52,698 nucleotides of DNA. Origin: Chloromonas sp. AAM2 (lineage: Eukaryota; Chlorophyta; Chlorophyceae; Chlamydomonadales; Chlamydomonadaceae). Under the pieces are notes generated by a model. That model was not told the DNA's origin. It saw nothing but the letters and a program-made list of their open reading frames with translations, and did not search any database. Shown here piece by piece: positions 23,544 to 36,300 of the stretch. The stretch is taken from NCBI GenBank assembly GCA_004335635.1, contig QAXH01005835.1, forward strand, positions 1 to 52,698, given 5' to 3'. A program made the position numbers and the translations under genes. How positions within the stretch are numbered: the first letter of the stretch is position 1; the number at the start of each line of letters is the position of its first letter.

Positions 23544-24263
23544 TCAATGATGGAGGTGAGGCATGGGCACAGCTGGGGCAGGTGCATATCAGGGCGGGCT
23601 TGAGCCTGCATTGCCAGTGCATGTGAGGCAGGGTGGTACTTGCCGTTGTGATATTCAAGTGACGGATGGCACCCCCTATCCCATTGTCCGTCCTTTGACC
23701 ACTTCCCTAACCAGAACAGGTCCTGAGTGACAATCAAATTTCAAGTCGTAATTCTCTGCACTTGTAGGTTGGACGGGCTGGGATTTTGTTACAATATGCC
23801 ATTGGTAATTTCCTTGACTTGGCTCTGTTGCAGCACGCACGTTGCCACGAAATGACCTTCTTACAAGGCCTTCCTGTCAGTCTTTGTTGTTCAACTGTCC
23901 ACCAGAGTTGGCTCAGGCATTCACTTGACTGCAGGGCTCATCTTGTCAGCTGACTTGTGAGCATTCAAATGACAGCTGAAGGTTCCGCTCAAGGCTGGCT
24001 GGGCTCATACTTTGTGTAGTGGTGGGTGACTGTATGTGGGTCGGCCCGTGCATGCACCATCCCACCGCACAGGCCACTCTAAGACAGATATTCTTACATT
24101 GGCTATCTAAATTTCCTGTTTAAGCCATCTGCGGTGTCCACTGGTCAGCGGACTGTGCCACGCGACAACACTGCATCACACCTGTGACCTCGAAACGGAC
24201 GCTGATTTTGCGGGCCTTGATCTGAATCCGAGACACAGCCCACCCCACTTGCTAGATTTTAAA

Positions 24264-27004
24264 ATGGCCATGTCATCCGCATTCACTGCTCAGGCCCCTG
24301 TGTCTCGCTCCGTGCGGGCGCAGGCCAGCAACCCTGCCTCTGGCAAGGTTGTGCCTTTCCGGGCCGTCGCTGGCAGCCGGGCCTGCAACCTGGCGCAGTC
24401 CAGCGCCAGCACATTCGCTGGTCAGGCTGTGCCTTCAGTGGGTGTGGTGGCAAGCTCCAGGAAGGCTGCTTCCCGCAGCCTGGTGCAGGCCATCAAAGCT
24501 GTTAGGGATGGCGAGACCTTGAACAGGCCTCTGCGCGTGGCTGTCATTGGCGGCGGTCCTTCTGGCGCATGCGCTGCTGAGACTTTGGCCCAGGGCGGCG
24601 TGGAGACCTTCCTGATTGAGCGCAAGATGGACAACTGCAAGGTGTGTGGATCTATGTGACAAAAGCGCGTGGCCAAGGGGCAGCCAGGCCGCAGTAGGCA
24701 GACATTATTGTTGGCTCAGTGTCTGCGATGCAATATCCGCGCGGATCCAAGCTTTTGAAGAGAAAAGTTTTCGGGTGCAAACACCGTTCCCTTTTTTGCT
24801 CCCTGTGCATTTTGCAGCCCTGCGGTGGTGCTATTCCATTGTGCATGGTCGAGGAGTTTGATCTGCCACTGGAGATCATCGACAGGCGCGTCACCAAGAT
24901 GAAGATGATTTCCCCATCAAACCGCGAGGTGGACGTGGGCAAAACCCTGAGTGAGCGCGAGTGGATTGGCATGTGCCGTCGTGAGGTCTTTGATGACTAC
25001 CTGCGCAAGCGCGCTGAAAAGAATGGCGCCAAGGTACGCCGAAAACTTTGCAGGCAAGCGGACACGCCAGCCCTTGCGAACGTTTCATCACACCTTAACC
25101 TTGCCATGCACGAATGGTCATGTCTGCAGGTGATCAACGGCCTGATGTTGAAGATGGACTACAAGGGCGGTGACAGCCCCATTACCATCAACTACAACAG
25201 CTATGAGGACGGCGCCAAGGTGTGCACACAAGCACTTGTGTAAGCCATGGCAGTCACAATCATTGCTGATGCATGTGACTTCTGCAGGTAAACTTGCACT
25301 GCACCACAGTGACCTGATTAAAATGCAATGTTTTTGCAGGTTGGCGTGCCCACCACCCTTGAGGTTGACATGGTCATTGGTGCTGATGGCGCCAACAGCC
25401 GCGTGGCCAAGGACATTGATGCCGGTGATGTTGACTTCGCCATCGCTTTCCAGGTATAAGGCAGTTAACTCAAGTGCACAGAAGCTGCACCATCTCGCTT
25501 ATGATGTCTATTTATGATGCCCTGTCTGAAAGTCATGGCAAGTGACAGCTCTGTTGCAGCCTATGACAAGCTGCTGTAAGCATGCCAAGCAACTGCGAAT
25601 ATGTTGTGTTTGCTTTCCGTTCTGCAGGAGCGCATTCGCATCCCTGACGACAAGATGAAGTACTACGAGGACCTGGCCGAGATGTACGTGGGTGATGACG
25701 TTTCGCCAGACTTCTACGGTGAGCGACTCTGCAGCTATGGTACAAAGCAACTGTGCAGCAGTGTTTTTGAACAGTATGCACTCGCTGTTGTTCGCAACGT
25801 CTGAAGGCTTGGATCGCTGGGCATGGTTAGACCCATTTCTCTGAAGATCAAGGTTTCTTGCCTGCAATTATTGGGCGGTTTACAACTTGCTCTGGTATGA
25901 TGGCCACTGCCGACAGAAGTGCACACACATTGAAGTGTACTTGTGAGTGCATGTTATTCATTGCAGGTTGGGTGTTCCCTAAGTACGACCACGTTGCTGT
26001 TGGCACGGGCACAGTGGTGAACAAGACTGCCATTAAGCAGTACCAGCAGGCCACCCGTGACCGCGCCCAGGTCAAGACAGCCGGTGGCAAGATCATCCGC
26101 GTTGAGGCTCACCCTATCCCTGAGCACCCACGCCCACGCCGCTGCCAGGGCCGTGTCGGCCTTGTTGGCGACGCTGCTGGCTACGTCACCAAGTGCTCAG
26201 GCGAGGGCATCTACTTTGCAGCCAAGAGTGGCCGCATGGCAGCTGAGGCCATCGTACAGCAGTCAGCGGTGAGTGCCACAGAACGTTTTCACAGACTATG
26301 ACACCGAGTCGAGTTTGTGCGACTCAACGCCAGCAGACAGATGGACGCACGCACATACAGGCCGAAACAACACAACACAGACCAGATCAGCTGTTACACC
26401 TGGTTCTAGAGCCGATGTGCTGTCTGACTCTCACAAGACGCCACACATCATCTCGCCTGCGGCTTGTTGTACATGCAGAACGGCACCAAGATGGCTGGCG
26501 AAGCTGCATTCCGTGACTACCTTGACAAGTGGGACCGCAAGTACTGGGCTACCTACAAGGTGCTGGACATCCTGCAGAAGGTGTTTTACCGGTCCAACCC
26601 TGCACGCGAGGCATTTGTGGAGCTCTGCAAGGACGAGTACGTGCAGAAGATGACATTTGACAGCTACTTGTACAAGGTGAGATGCGGTACAAACTAAAAT
26701 TGATGACCCGGACAGGCAGGAGGTGCATGCTGGGCTGTGCGAGTGGGCACATTACGTATAATAGCATCAAGCAGCAATTTCTGCGCCTATGAGTGAGGAT
26801 TCAAACAGCTTACGATTGCAGCCTTGCACAACATGTCCTCTGTTTCACGTGCAGACTGTTGTGCCCGGCAACCCCCTGGATGACTTCAAGCTCCTGGTTC
26901 GCACCGTCGAGACACTAGTCCGTGCCAACGCCTTGCGATCTGGCAAGGGCCTCAACGTGAACTTCGGCTCCCAGTCTAACGAGGAAAAGGTGTCAGTTGC
27001 GTGA
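24264..27004 (+). CDS. CHLP: Geranylgeranyl diphosphate reductase, chloroplast (CHLP)
   Basis: Plastid flavoprotein that reduces geranylgeranyl chains to phytyl chains for chlorophyll, tocopherol and phylloquinone. Exons 24264-24641, 24818-25033, 25130-25219, 25340-25453, 25628-25718, 25967-26268, 26479-26676 and 26855-27004 give 512 aa, the usual length. Residues 1 to about 70 are Ala/Ser/Arg-rich and fit a chloroplast transit peptide. [18 protein letters not shown] (GGGPSG about 96-101) is the FAD dinucleotide-binding site. It is followed by the family motif CGGAIP, then [16 protein letters not shown] and [18 protein letters not shown] (GDAAG about 364), the second FAD motif. The ATG at 24264 is chosen because it begins the transit peptide; a second in-frame ATG two codons later is also possible. 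Single clear match, no odd residues seen. Confidence 0.96.
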
Positions 27005-28092
27005 GCAGCACCCACGACTATTCAATGACAGCTTTGGCTCATAGACTGACTGACTTGCCTGACTGTTTGGCCTGCCTAGCGCATGGCTTACTTGTTTTGA
27101 CACCAGGGTTCACCAGGACATGCGCAGGCATGCCAAACACAGGGGTGGTGAACCCTTTGACCAGTTGACCTGAAGTTGCCACAGTTGGATCACGACTGAA
27201 CCATTTTTCTTGCCTCGGTTGGCATGGGCCAAGGGCCAAGTTGACATTACATTGTATGTGAAGAGTGGGCAGCGCAAGTATGCATGCAGATACCTTGAAG
27301 GGATAAGGCGCATTTCGCTATTATCCCTCAAATGAGAGTGAGAGAGGAGTGACAAGCGAGAAGTGAGAGTGATGCGTGGGAACCTGTAAGGCTTATCGCG
27401 TGGGAGGCAGCCATCCGAGACTACATTACTGGTGTCAGGAACCAGCGGTTCGTCGGTCGTACAGGCTGAGCAGGGCAGGTCACATGGTTGCAGCAGCACA
27501 CCCTTTCAAATTAATTATTCAAGTTGTCACAGCAGGACACCATCTTGAGCTACGCTCGGAACCTCTGGCATGCGAGATAGCAGCGATGTCTGCAAACCAA
27601 TCATGATGTTTATGGTGCTCATTGGCAACGCCCGCTTGCTTCCAACCCTCCCGTTAGCCACCGCGGAAAAGATTGGGTGCTCTGATTGTGATCATCAACC
27701 CCCACGGGAAAAATCATACCCAGTATCGTATGAGCAACCTGAGAGGTTTGACGCTGCCCTGCACTGTAAAGCATCCGGACAATCGTTCGTGAATTGCGAA
27801 CGTATGTTTGGGCTGACACAAAGAAGTGTATCAGTCGTAGCCTGCCCGAGTTCTCTTGCGATTTGCCTGAACCTGAACGAGTGCTTTCATTGTGATCGCC
27901 AAAGGATTCAGAATTCAAGTCCAAGGAAGCTGCCCGGCGTTTTGCAAGCGCGCCGTTTTGTTTGTCTGACAAAATGTGAAGAGAGTGAGACCTCGTGTAA
28001 ACAACGCAAGGCGTTACGAGCAGCTGCTCACAGCTGCGTACCCATGGCTGTGCCGGGGCAGGGGCACCCCAGCAAAGTATGAGACGTCGCGG
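27005..28092. other. Intergenic between CHLP and the CAP-domain gene
   Basis: About 1.1 kb holding the CHLP 3' end and the promoter of the next gene. Overlapping open frames of about 170 codons occur on both strands around 27600-28100, but neither has recognisable composition or motifs, so I leave the region without a gene. Confidence 0.55.
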
Positions 28093-30997
28093 ATGGGTTC
28101 TGTGAGAGCGCTGGCATACCTGCTGCAAGCGCTGGCCCTGGCATGGAGTTGCGATGCCTCAAGCTGGCTGGCTAGCTTTGTGCAGGGGAAAAGTTCAGTA
28201 CGTGAGTGTCGCTTGAATTGCAACAATCTTGTTGGCCGCACCAAAACAGCGACAAACTTGAGGATACCCGACGCAATATGCAGGAGCAAGCAATATTCGA
28301 CAGCAGTTTGATCATGGCGAGGCAGCAGCTGGTCATCTGGTGGGCTCTGCCTCAGCGAGAAGGATGTTGCAAGGTGCGCGTGGGCAAGATGGCCTGCATG
28401 CGCGGAACGTTGTGAAGCGTCCATGCTCTCACTATTCAGCAAACCAGCACAGCCAGTCAGACAGGCGATCTGGGCTAACGACTTGTAACCGCGGGCTTTT
28501 TTGCTTGATGATGCAGACATAACAGTATCGGGAACGGTATCTTGCTACCTCTACCTCTACCCCAACAAGAATTTCACTGGTGCTCCTTACAACTATCAGT
28601 CTTATGAGTGGCAGCAAGGCAGCTCAGCCTACTGTGATGAAGAAGTCAAGCTACAGGGCAAGGACTACAACGCAGCACAGTCTGTTTCTTTGAGCTGCGA
28701 ATGCTCAGGTGTGAAGAGATTTTGGCGGTTCGGGATCGCAGGAGGTGGACCATGGCACACGTAATTGCAATTATATGGGTTGCAATGCATGGCAGTCATC
28801 ACAGAGCCATGTAGCTGCATATCGTCAGGCTGCTGCATACTATTGTTGAACATGCAAATGCCATTCCACCTGGCACTGGAACGCATGTCAGCTAGAAGGG
28901 TGTTTCTCAGTCCCAAGGGGATGACCTGGCATGGCCCCAACTTGGCTGCACCCATTGCTTGTTTCAAAAGCCATTGATCCCGAGCACAGTGTGCAGGTTT
29001 GCAAACGGCGCCCATGCTCAGCTCTGCGAGTTCTTAGTGCATTGCAGTGCTGGGCGAGACAAACACATGCTGGCCGACAGCCAGAACAGCACAGCTGACA
29101 CTTCTGGACATGTCCGGGCAAAATCTCAACGACCCCTCGCTTCCAGACAGCGTTGTGATTGGATTCAATAACGAACAGCTGTGCACAACTGACCGTTGCA
29201 AATGGTGAGTGAGGGCGAATCTGAGCGCAGATGAAGGCCGTTGGGATGGCTCTTCTGTTCAATCGCTGCCCTGCTTAGCCGCAGCGTGCTGTTATGAATC
29301 TCTTCAGGTTCACGAAGTCTTCAGGTTCACCGAAGCCATGAAGTTCAAGACGATCCTCAGTACTCGGTCACAGTGTGCATGATCGGTTGCAGGTCTCTCG
29401 CTGACTTGGGACGGATACCTACAATGCAGTTGGGCTTTGTAAATATGACATCGCGCATTGGAGCGTTTACATTTTGCTTGGGCACTGGTGAGTGCATGGG
29501 TGCATGAAGAGGGGCACGTGGATAGCACATGTTCAGATAAACAGGCATGACCAGGCAAGCTAGCTGAGCGTGCTATGCATGTGCATCTCTAGGTGGCATT
29601 AGCTGAAGTCACAGACGGCACACTCAGCCTTATGTTCAGGTAGGGCAGATGCTCATTTTGGTCTAATGGAAGCGGCAGGAGAGAGTTGGCAGCTGTTTCA
29701 CAGTGTACACATGCCATCTCTTTATTAGTAAGCATGACCAAGGTGGGAGCGGGATCTGATGTCACATGCAACCTCAGCGTGATGACTCACAATGTTGGTC
29801 TGCTGACAATCTGTGTTCGTGTTTGTATGCGCACAGCCCCACCACCAATTGTACAGGCAGCCTCATCTCCCCCTCCGATCCCACCCACTCCCCCTGCTCT
29901 CTCTCCCCCGCTCCTCCCGCCTACCTATGCCCCACCACCACCACCACCGCCACCACCTGTCAGCCCGTCACCCTTTCCGAAACCACCCCCACCCCGTCCA
30001 CCACCACCTCCACCCCTCAACTTGACAGGCGGGGAATGCCTTGACCCAGCCAGCACTCTAGAAGCTATCAACACCTACAGGGCGCTGCATCAGGGGTCGG
30101 CTTTGCAATGGGATCCGTCTCTAGCCCGCTCGGCACAAGAGTGGGCAGGGACGTTGGCTGGCCAGCAGCTGTGCAGCCTCAGTTCGTCTGCTGCAGCGAG
30201 AGAGGGCTCTGTGGGCGAGGCACAGTACACGTGGTATGCCAGCCAAGAGTCACAGCCCACGTGCAAATCAGTCGTTCAAGGCTGGTGAGTACCTTCTCAC
30301 AGTCCACCACGTGCAGGAGTGGCTTGCCGATGTGCCTCGGTGCACACATCAATGGGTTGAGCGTAAGACAATGACACTGTCAACTGCAATGGCACTGGCT
30401 GTGAAGAGTGGTGAATGCTGAGCACACGACGGGTGTCAAGGTGTTCTGATGACTCCTGTATCGCCTGGTTCAGCCTGGCCAGTAGCTTATGATTGACTGC
30501 TGCTTTTTCCAGGTACACGTCTGGGCTGGCAGCCTACCAGTTCACAGCTCGGCCCTACACTGACAATCTGGCCAAGCACTGGACTGTCAGAGGCTTTGCC
30601 CAGGTACGTTTTGCAAGTGTTCTGAGCCCCGGGTCTGCTCAAGGTCGCAATAAGGTTTGATCAGCTGTCAACAAGTCAAACATACACACCCAACGGCTAC
30701 CACCGCACAGCCTGATGCGAGTCAGGTCGGACCTGCAGTGCGCGAAATGTGGTTTCTGAGCGCTGGTTACGCCATTCCGCTACGCATGCGCAGATGGTCT
30801 GGCGCGAGACTTCAAGCGTCGGATGTGGCATAGCCGCTGGTGACAACAGTCAGGGTGATACCTGCTACGTGGCAGTTTGCCAGTACATGCCGGCAGGCCT
30901 CACAAAGGACGACGCGGACTGGCTCCGCAATGTGCGTGCGCCTAAGTCGGGCGGACGGCGCTCGCTGCGGCACGCGATGATGCAACGCTTCACGTAA
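28093..30997 (+). CDS. Secreted CAP/SCP (PR-1-like) protein with Cys-rich N-domain and proline-rich linker
   Basis: Exons 28093-28201, 28517-28708, 29048-29204, 29393-29487, 29837-30284, 30513-30603 and 30794-30997 give 431 aa. The exon 3 acceptor is the least certain. Order: signal peptide MGSVRALAYLLQALALAWS; an unrecognised domain of about 130 residues with repeated cysteines (SCYLYLYP, SLSCECS, CTTDRCKW, FTFCLG); a Pro/Ser linker of about 55 residues as in algal cell-wall proteins; then a CAP domain. CAP evidence is INTYRALHQ, LQWDPSLARSAQEWA, VGEAQYTW (the GEN-like Glu), AQMVWRETSSVGCGIA and CYVAVCQYMPAG. The residue aligned with His in the usual HFTQ-VVW motif is Gly (RGFAQMVW), and I see no His before the GE motif, so the metal/cavity site is probably lost. 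An extracellular or wall location is inferred. Confidence 0.8.
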
Positions 30998-33345
30998 GCG
31001 CCAGTCCATCAGGCAGGATTTCATTAGGCCTTTCGCGCAGTCCAAGGCCGGGTGCGCCACTAAGTGCACGTGCCATCAGGGCTGATCGGTACGATCTGGC
31101 CGAATAGTCTGGCATCCCACTTGTGTATCAGCCGCTGGAAACGTCGCCCTGCGCACACATTGCCAAGGTAAGGGCTCAACCGTCGCGCGGCGAGCGGCAT
31201 GGGCTGGCCGGCTGATCCAGCATGTCAAGGTTCACAGCTGACAAGATTTCATGGTTTGGCTGTCTGGACCCGCCTGTCAGCCTCCATGGTGACACTGACG
31301 CTGGTATTGATTGCCCGCATGCTTTAATTTGCATGTGTCGCTCCATTGAGCCACTTGGCGAGTCGTTGCTGACGTAGAAAGGCTTCATCCATATCTCACG
31401 CACAGTCACACTGCCAATACAAGGCGTTTGAGTCCCTTGCGAACTGAGCTCCCCAGGCCGTCCAGGCTGTCAAATGGGAGCGGCATCCTGCGAGGCCAAC
31501 AAACAGCCTGACCGAAGAAGTCCCAGTACTGTCATCATGTTTACGTCATGTTTATATCATCTGTCTGTTTGCAATTTGATCGGTCCTCACAATGCCATGT
31601 TTGTAGTGCTAGTTGGTGTTTCTGTACCTCCCAACCAACCCAAGCCTGACAAGCTTCTAGAATCCGTTTTTGTTCTGGGAGCATTCTGATCCAATAATTC
31701 AATTGTATTGCTTTGAGTGATTGTGTCCGACAGGTAGTTGAATTCGCATGCAGAATGGGGACACTGACATGTGCCCGTTCATCTTCAACCACGTGTCAGT
31801 CCTCCCTTTGCTTTCAAGGCACAGTCGCACTCTTGCACTGGCTTGTTCCATTAATCACCGCTATGCGTATCTTCTCGGCATGTACTTGACCATAGCTGCA
31901 GAAGCTGGGTGCAACCACCAGGCTGTGTTTGTTAAAATTCTAGTCATGAGCATGCATGGTTATTTCGTGCTTTCATACTGCACCATGTATGCTGAGAAAC
32001 GAGCACAGCACAATTGGCAGGGTGTTGATCTGGCACGGGTTGTACTGCAAACACGTCTAGGATAGCAACTCGCAGTCAGAGTAGCGAATGTAGGATTGTT
32101 GCAAATTCTGATGCCGCATTGTGGCTGATCACCACATCTTCATCTTGATGTGTTTCTGCTTAAGTTGCCTGCAACATGGCATGCATGCAATTGTCCCGGC
32201 CATCCTGCTGTCATGCAATTCCCTGTTGCTGTGAAAGTGCTATGGCGTCTGTTGTAGAGCACATGCATTGTTTGTTTGAGGCATGTACGTGCGCACGTTG
32301 AGCGCCCAGCATTCTGATTTTATCAACTGGCATTTTGTTTGAGCGTCGCATTTCCTTTGCTCCAACGGACCTCCTTCATTTGTCTGAGGTTTCACATTCT
32401 TTTTCATTTGAGCCCGTGTGCAGCTAGCCACATTGCAAGGTTGACTGGACGTCCGGCATCTGCTTTATGTTAAGAATCTCTAAATCGCTGCTACAGGGGC
32501 ACTAATACAAGACTGGCTAAAACAGGCTGAAGAGACTGAAGCAGTGCGCACCTGGCAGTGGCTCTCCGGTGATATCCAGCTGGTCACATCAAAAGCCGGG
32601 GTGAACCCCTTGTAGCTTGACAGGTCGTGCTGGCACCCACGATCAACAACCGGTAATCAAAGCGAAGTGATCCGTGTGTGGCCCAATCTGGCAATCAATT
32701 CAAACAACCAAACTGGACAAGCCATGCCGTGCTGGCACTTGAAAACAAACACAGAACATGTATTCACACTGGCTAGCAGGCAATATGACAGTTAAAGCAT
32801 GTGAAAAGACGTCAATGGTCAACGCCAGAACCTGAGGTTTGTTTTGAGAAACGCGAGGCAAAACAGTGGCACCCATCAGTCCCTGTTCGCATCTCGGCGC
32901 TTAGAGATTGTGCTCAATGCCCCTGTGGCTAACCACCACACAAACAGTGTGCCTCAACGTGTCCACCTTCAGCTGATCAGAAGGTCACAATAGTGTTTCT
33001 CGTGCCTTGAAGCATGAGCAATCAGACTCAGAAGGGGTTGCCAAGAGGGTGGCATGTTCAATTCATTCAACCCCATCAGCAAGTCGTGCAGGGTTGACAG
33101 GTGCGACTATCCTGGCAATGACGTTTTTCTGACTGTTACATTAATATCTGTTGATGGAGTGCACGGAAAGCAAGGGCTTGAAAGTTGTCAGAAAACAGAG
33201 CCCATACGTCGTGACAGTGTCGAACAGATGCCATCAAGTGCACAGGAAAAGCACCATCACTTGCTTAACGGCAGGCAAAGGGAAAGCTGCCAGCAGCTGT
33301 TGACTTTCAACAAACACGCAGGACTGATAGCCAATCTAGTGCTGC
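30998..33345. other. Gene-poor spacer
   Basis: About 2.3 kb between the convergent CAP-domain gene and SLC35F-like gene. Beyond one possible orphan exon (32497-32615) I see no supported coding region, RNA gene or repeat of note. Confidence 0.5.
32497..32615 (+). other. Possible orphan terminal exon
   Basis: After a good acceptor (GCTGCTACAG) one frame is open for 38 codons to a TAG. It starts ALIQDWLKQAEETEAV, which has protein-like, amphipathic composition. I could not find upstream exons to connect it to. It may be a remnant, an exon of a short unrecognised gene, or chance. Confidence 0.2.
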
Positions 33346-36300
33346 TTACAAGCTTGCGCTGATGTTGGGCGGACTGCCACTCTGCTCATGTGCCAACCGC
33401 CTGCTCCCCTCCCTCGACAAAACCAACCATTCCTCGTCCCCGCTGTCTTTGTCCTTATCCACAGCCCGACTGCCTAACACGCTCATCACAGACAAGCCCA
33501 CAGCCCGCACCATGCCCTGCACCCGCCCTGGTAAAGCGCCCAACCAACCACGTGACCCCACACGCAGCACAGGGCTGGCAGAACCGTTCAAATCATGCTG
33601 ACCGACACCAAGCGCAAAATTGCTTCCAGCGCTGCTGCCTCCCTCCGCACTGCCTTCCAAATTGATGCCTACAAAGCCTATGAGGATGAGCACTGTGCCT
33701 GCTAGGGTCATGGCTATGGTGCTTGCATGGTGGGTCCAGGCGGGGGGCGCGCTGCCGAGGAGCTCCACTGCCCCGGCCAAGGGGATTTGTACCGAGAGAC
33801 TGAGGGTGGCCTACGGGTGTGAGCATGGCACGGCCCGACCTTACGGGGTAAGTGTCAAGTGCAAGGTAGTACCCATTGTGACAACGATGTGTTGTAAAAA
33901 GGCAAGCCACGACAACTGTGAGTGATGTGAGGCACACTCGAGTAAACGGCTTCTGGATGACTATGACGAATGATGGATGCATGGGTGCAGGCGTGCTGTT
34001 TTGGAGTTCAAGAATATGGTGTGGTTGCTAAAGTATGGTGCCAGCTGGCACACTTTCACTGCTAGTTGCATTCACATGCTGGCCAGTGGCTCACCACAGT
34101 GGGCCCTATCAGCATGACGGCGCGCGCCCACAGGTAGTCGCTCAACACGTAGTCGAGCAGACCTGCATGCGCAGTACAGCCAGGACGCACACAGCCTGGC
34201 TGAGCTGCCATATAACCCTCACAGCATGAGTCACGTGTTGCACTCCCAGAGAGCCCCATTGCAATCGCTGCATAGCATGAGATACGTGTGTAAATATGAT
34301 AGCATGCACAGCATGTGTCACGTGCTACATTGCACCCCCACAGCTTTCAGCACCCAGTGCGCTCGCTGTGTCTGCCTTCACCAGTGCGCTCGCTGTGCCT
34401 GCCTTCACCAGTGCGCTCGCTGTGCCTGCCTTCACNNNNNNNNNNNNNNNNNNNNNNNNNNNNNNNNNNNNNNNNNNNNNNNNNNNNNNNNNNNNNNNNN
34501 NNNNNNNNNNNNNNNNNNNNNNNNNNNNNNNNNNNNNNNNNNNNNNNNNNNNNNNNNNNNNNNNNNNNNNNNNNNNNNNNNNNNNNNNNNNNNNNNNNNN
34601 NNNNNNNNNNNNNNNNNNNNNNNNNNNNNNNNNNNNNNNNNNNNNNNNNNNNNNNNNNNNNNNNNNNNNNNNNNNNNNNNNNNNNNNNNNNNNNNNNNNN
34701 NNNNNNNNNNNNNNNNNNNNNNNNNNNNNNNNNNNNNNNNNNNNNNNNNNNNNNNNNNNNNNNNNNNNNNNNNNNNNNNNNNNNNNNNNNNNNNNNNNNN
34801 NNNNNNNNNNNNNNNNNNNNNNNNNNNNNNNNNNNNNNNNNNNNNNNNNNNNNNNNNNNNNNNNNNNNNNNNNNNNNNNNNNNNNNNNNNNNNNNNNNNN
34901 NNNNNNNNNNNNNNNNNNNNNNNNNNNNNNNNNTGTGTCTGCCTTCACCAGTGCGCTCGCTGTGTCTGCCTTCACCAGTGCGCTCGCTGTGTCTGCCTTC
35001 ACCAGTGCGCCCGCTGTGTCTGCCTTCACCAGTGCGCTCGCTGTGTCTGCCTTCACCAGTGTGCTCGCTGTGTCTGCCTTCATCAGTGCGCCCGCTGTGT
35101 CTGCCTTCACCAGTGCGTTGTCATGTTATCTCCTCCGCTGCACTGCATCCTCAACAGGCTCCAGAGCCATTGCTGCACGCTTTCAGCCAGGCATATTTCC
35201 ATACCTTCCACCTGTGCAAGGGACTCGTAAGCCATACCCTAACGCCCCACACCCAGCACAGTGAAAGACCCACACCCAGCACAGCTTTCCATAGTATCAT
35301 TCTTTGCCCACTGCCAGCAGCCTGGTCAGCTCCTGCTCACCCTCAAACAGGATGATCCAGTACACGTCCCGAGGTATGGCCGAGAGGTCCACCACCCCAG
35401 TGCCCAGCAGCAGCACCACCAGAGGGGCGAGGCCAACGGTGGTGAACAGACCCACGTAACTGCAAGGGGAGGAAAGCAGCCAGCACATGAATACGGTTCT
35501 CGGGGCGCTTCATCAAGATACTGGGCGTTGAGAACGACATGACTAGCTGCACATGACTATGGACGTGTACTGTCAGTGGTGGATGTGATGTGGTTGGCCA
35601 CTGAGGCTCAACAACTGCACTGAGGCAATTCCTATATGGAGGCATCCCTGACGTGCCTGTTCTCCCCGCCTGGTATAACAATCAAGACGGTTCATGATAT
35701 GCGCAGATTCTGATGTGATCGGGCGCAGCTCGTCAGGCTGTAGTACATGTCACATCATACGTGTGAAGCTTGTCAGGCCGCAGAACGTGTACAACTAGAT
35801 GTAATCAGTTCCGCTCACCCAAAGAAGTGTGCGACCTGGTGCCCAGCCTCCTCGCCCGGCAGCTTGAGCCGCATCACCACCGTGTAAAAGCCGTACAGCG
35901 CGGAGGAGACGAGCACAAGCACGTCGCCAACTAGGGGGGACTTACTGCCCGGGCCGGGTGCCTGGGTCAAGGCCCGCCCACGCCGATGTGTGGCGGCCTG
36001 GCCCAGCCGCCCTGCAAGGGGAACAAACGGTGCCTGTTGCGACAGGAAAACCCCCTTCAACCTGCCAGTCTTGTTCACAGGATGACACACCAGCTGCACT
36101 GGCCTCACATGCTTACGCCAGATGACACCACTGACCCCGTACACTTGCGCTTACGATTACTGTGGGAACGTCACTGTGAGCACATTAGTGGATGTGATGC
36201 CGCAACAGACTTATGATGGTGTGCTATGGCCGGCCCACCTGCAACAGACACCGACCAGTGCTGCCCCGGTTGCCCCTGCTCAATGGACGGGGTAACACGC

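Noticed and set aside
27570..28128. Overlapping frames of about 170 codons on both strands
   Set aside because: Neither has domain-like composition, a signal peptide or splice context, and they overlap each other; likely chance.
34355..35122. Possible CRISPR array
   Set aside because: Units are contiguous with no unique spacers, and the host is a eukaryote; this is a minisatellite.
34226..35355. Long open frames on both strands across the 27-bp repeat and N gap
   Set aside because: The repeat unit is a multiple of three without stops and the Ns translate as unknown, so the frames are artefacts. They lie in intron 7 of the SLC35F-like gene, whose flanking exons join in frame.
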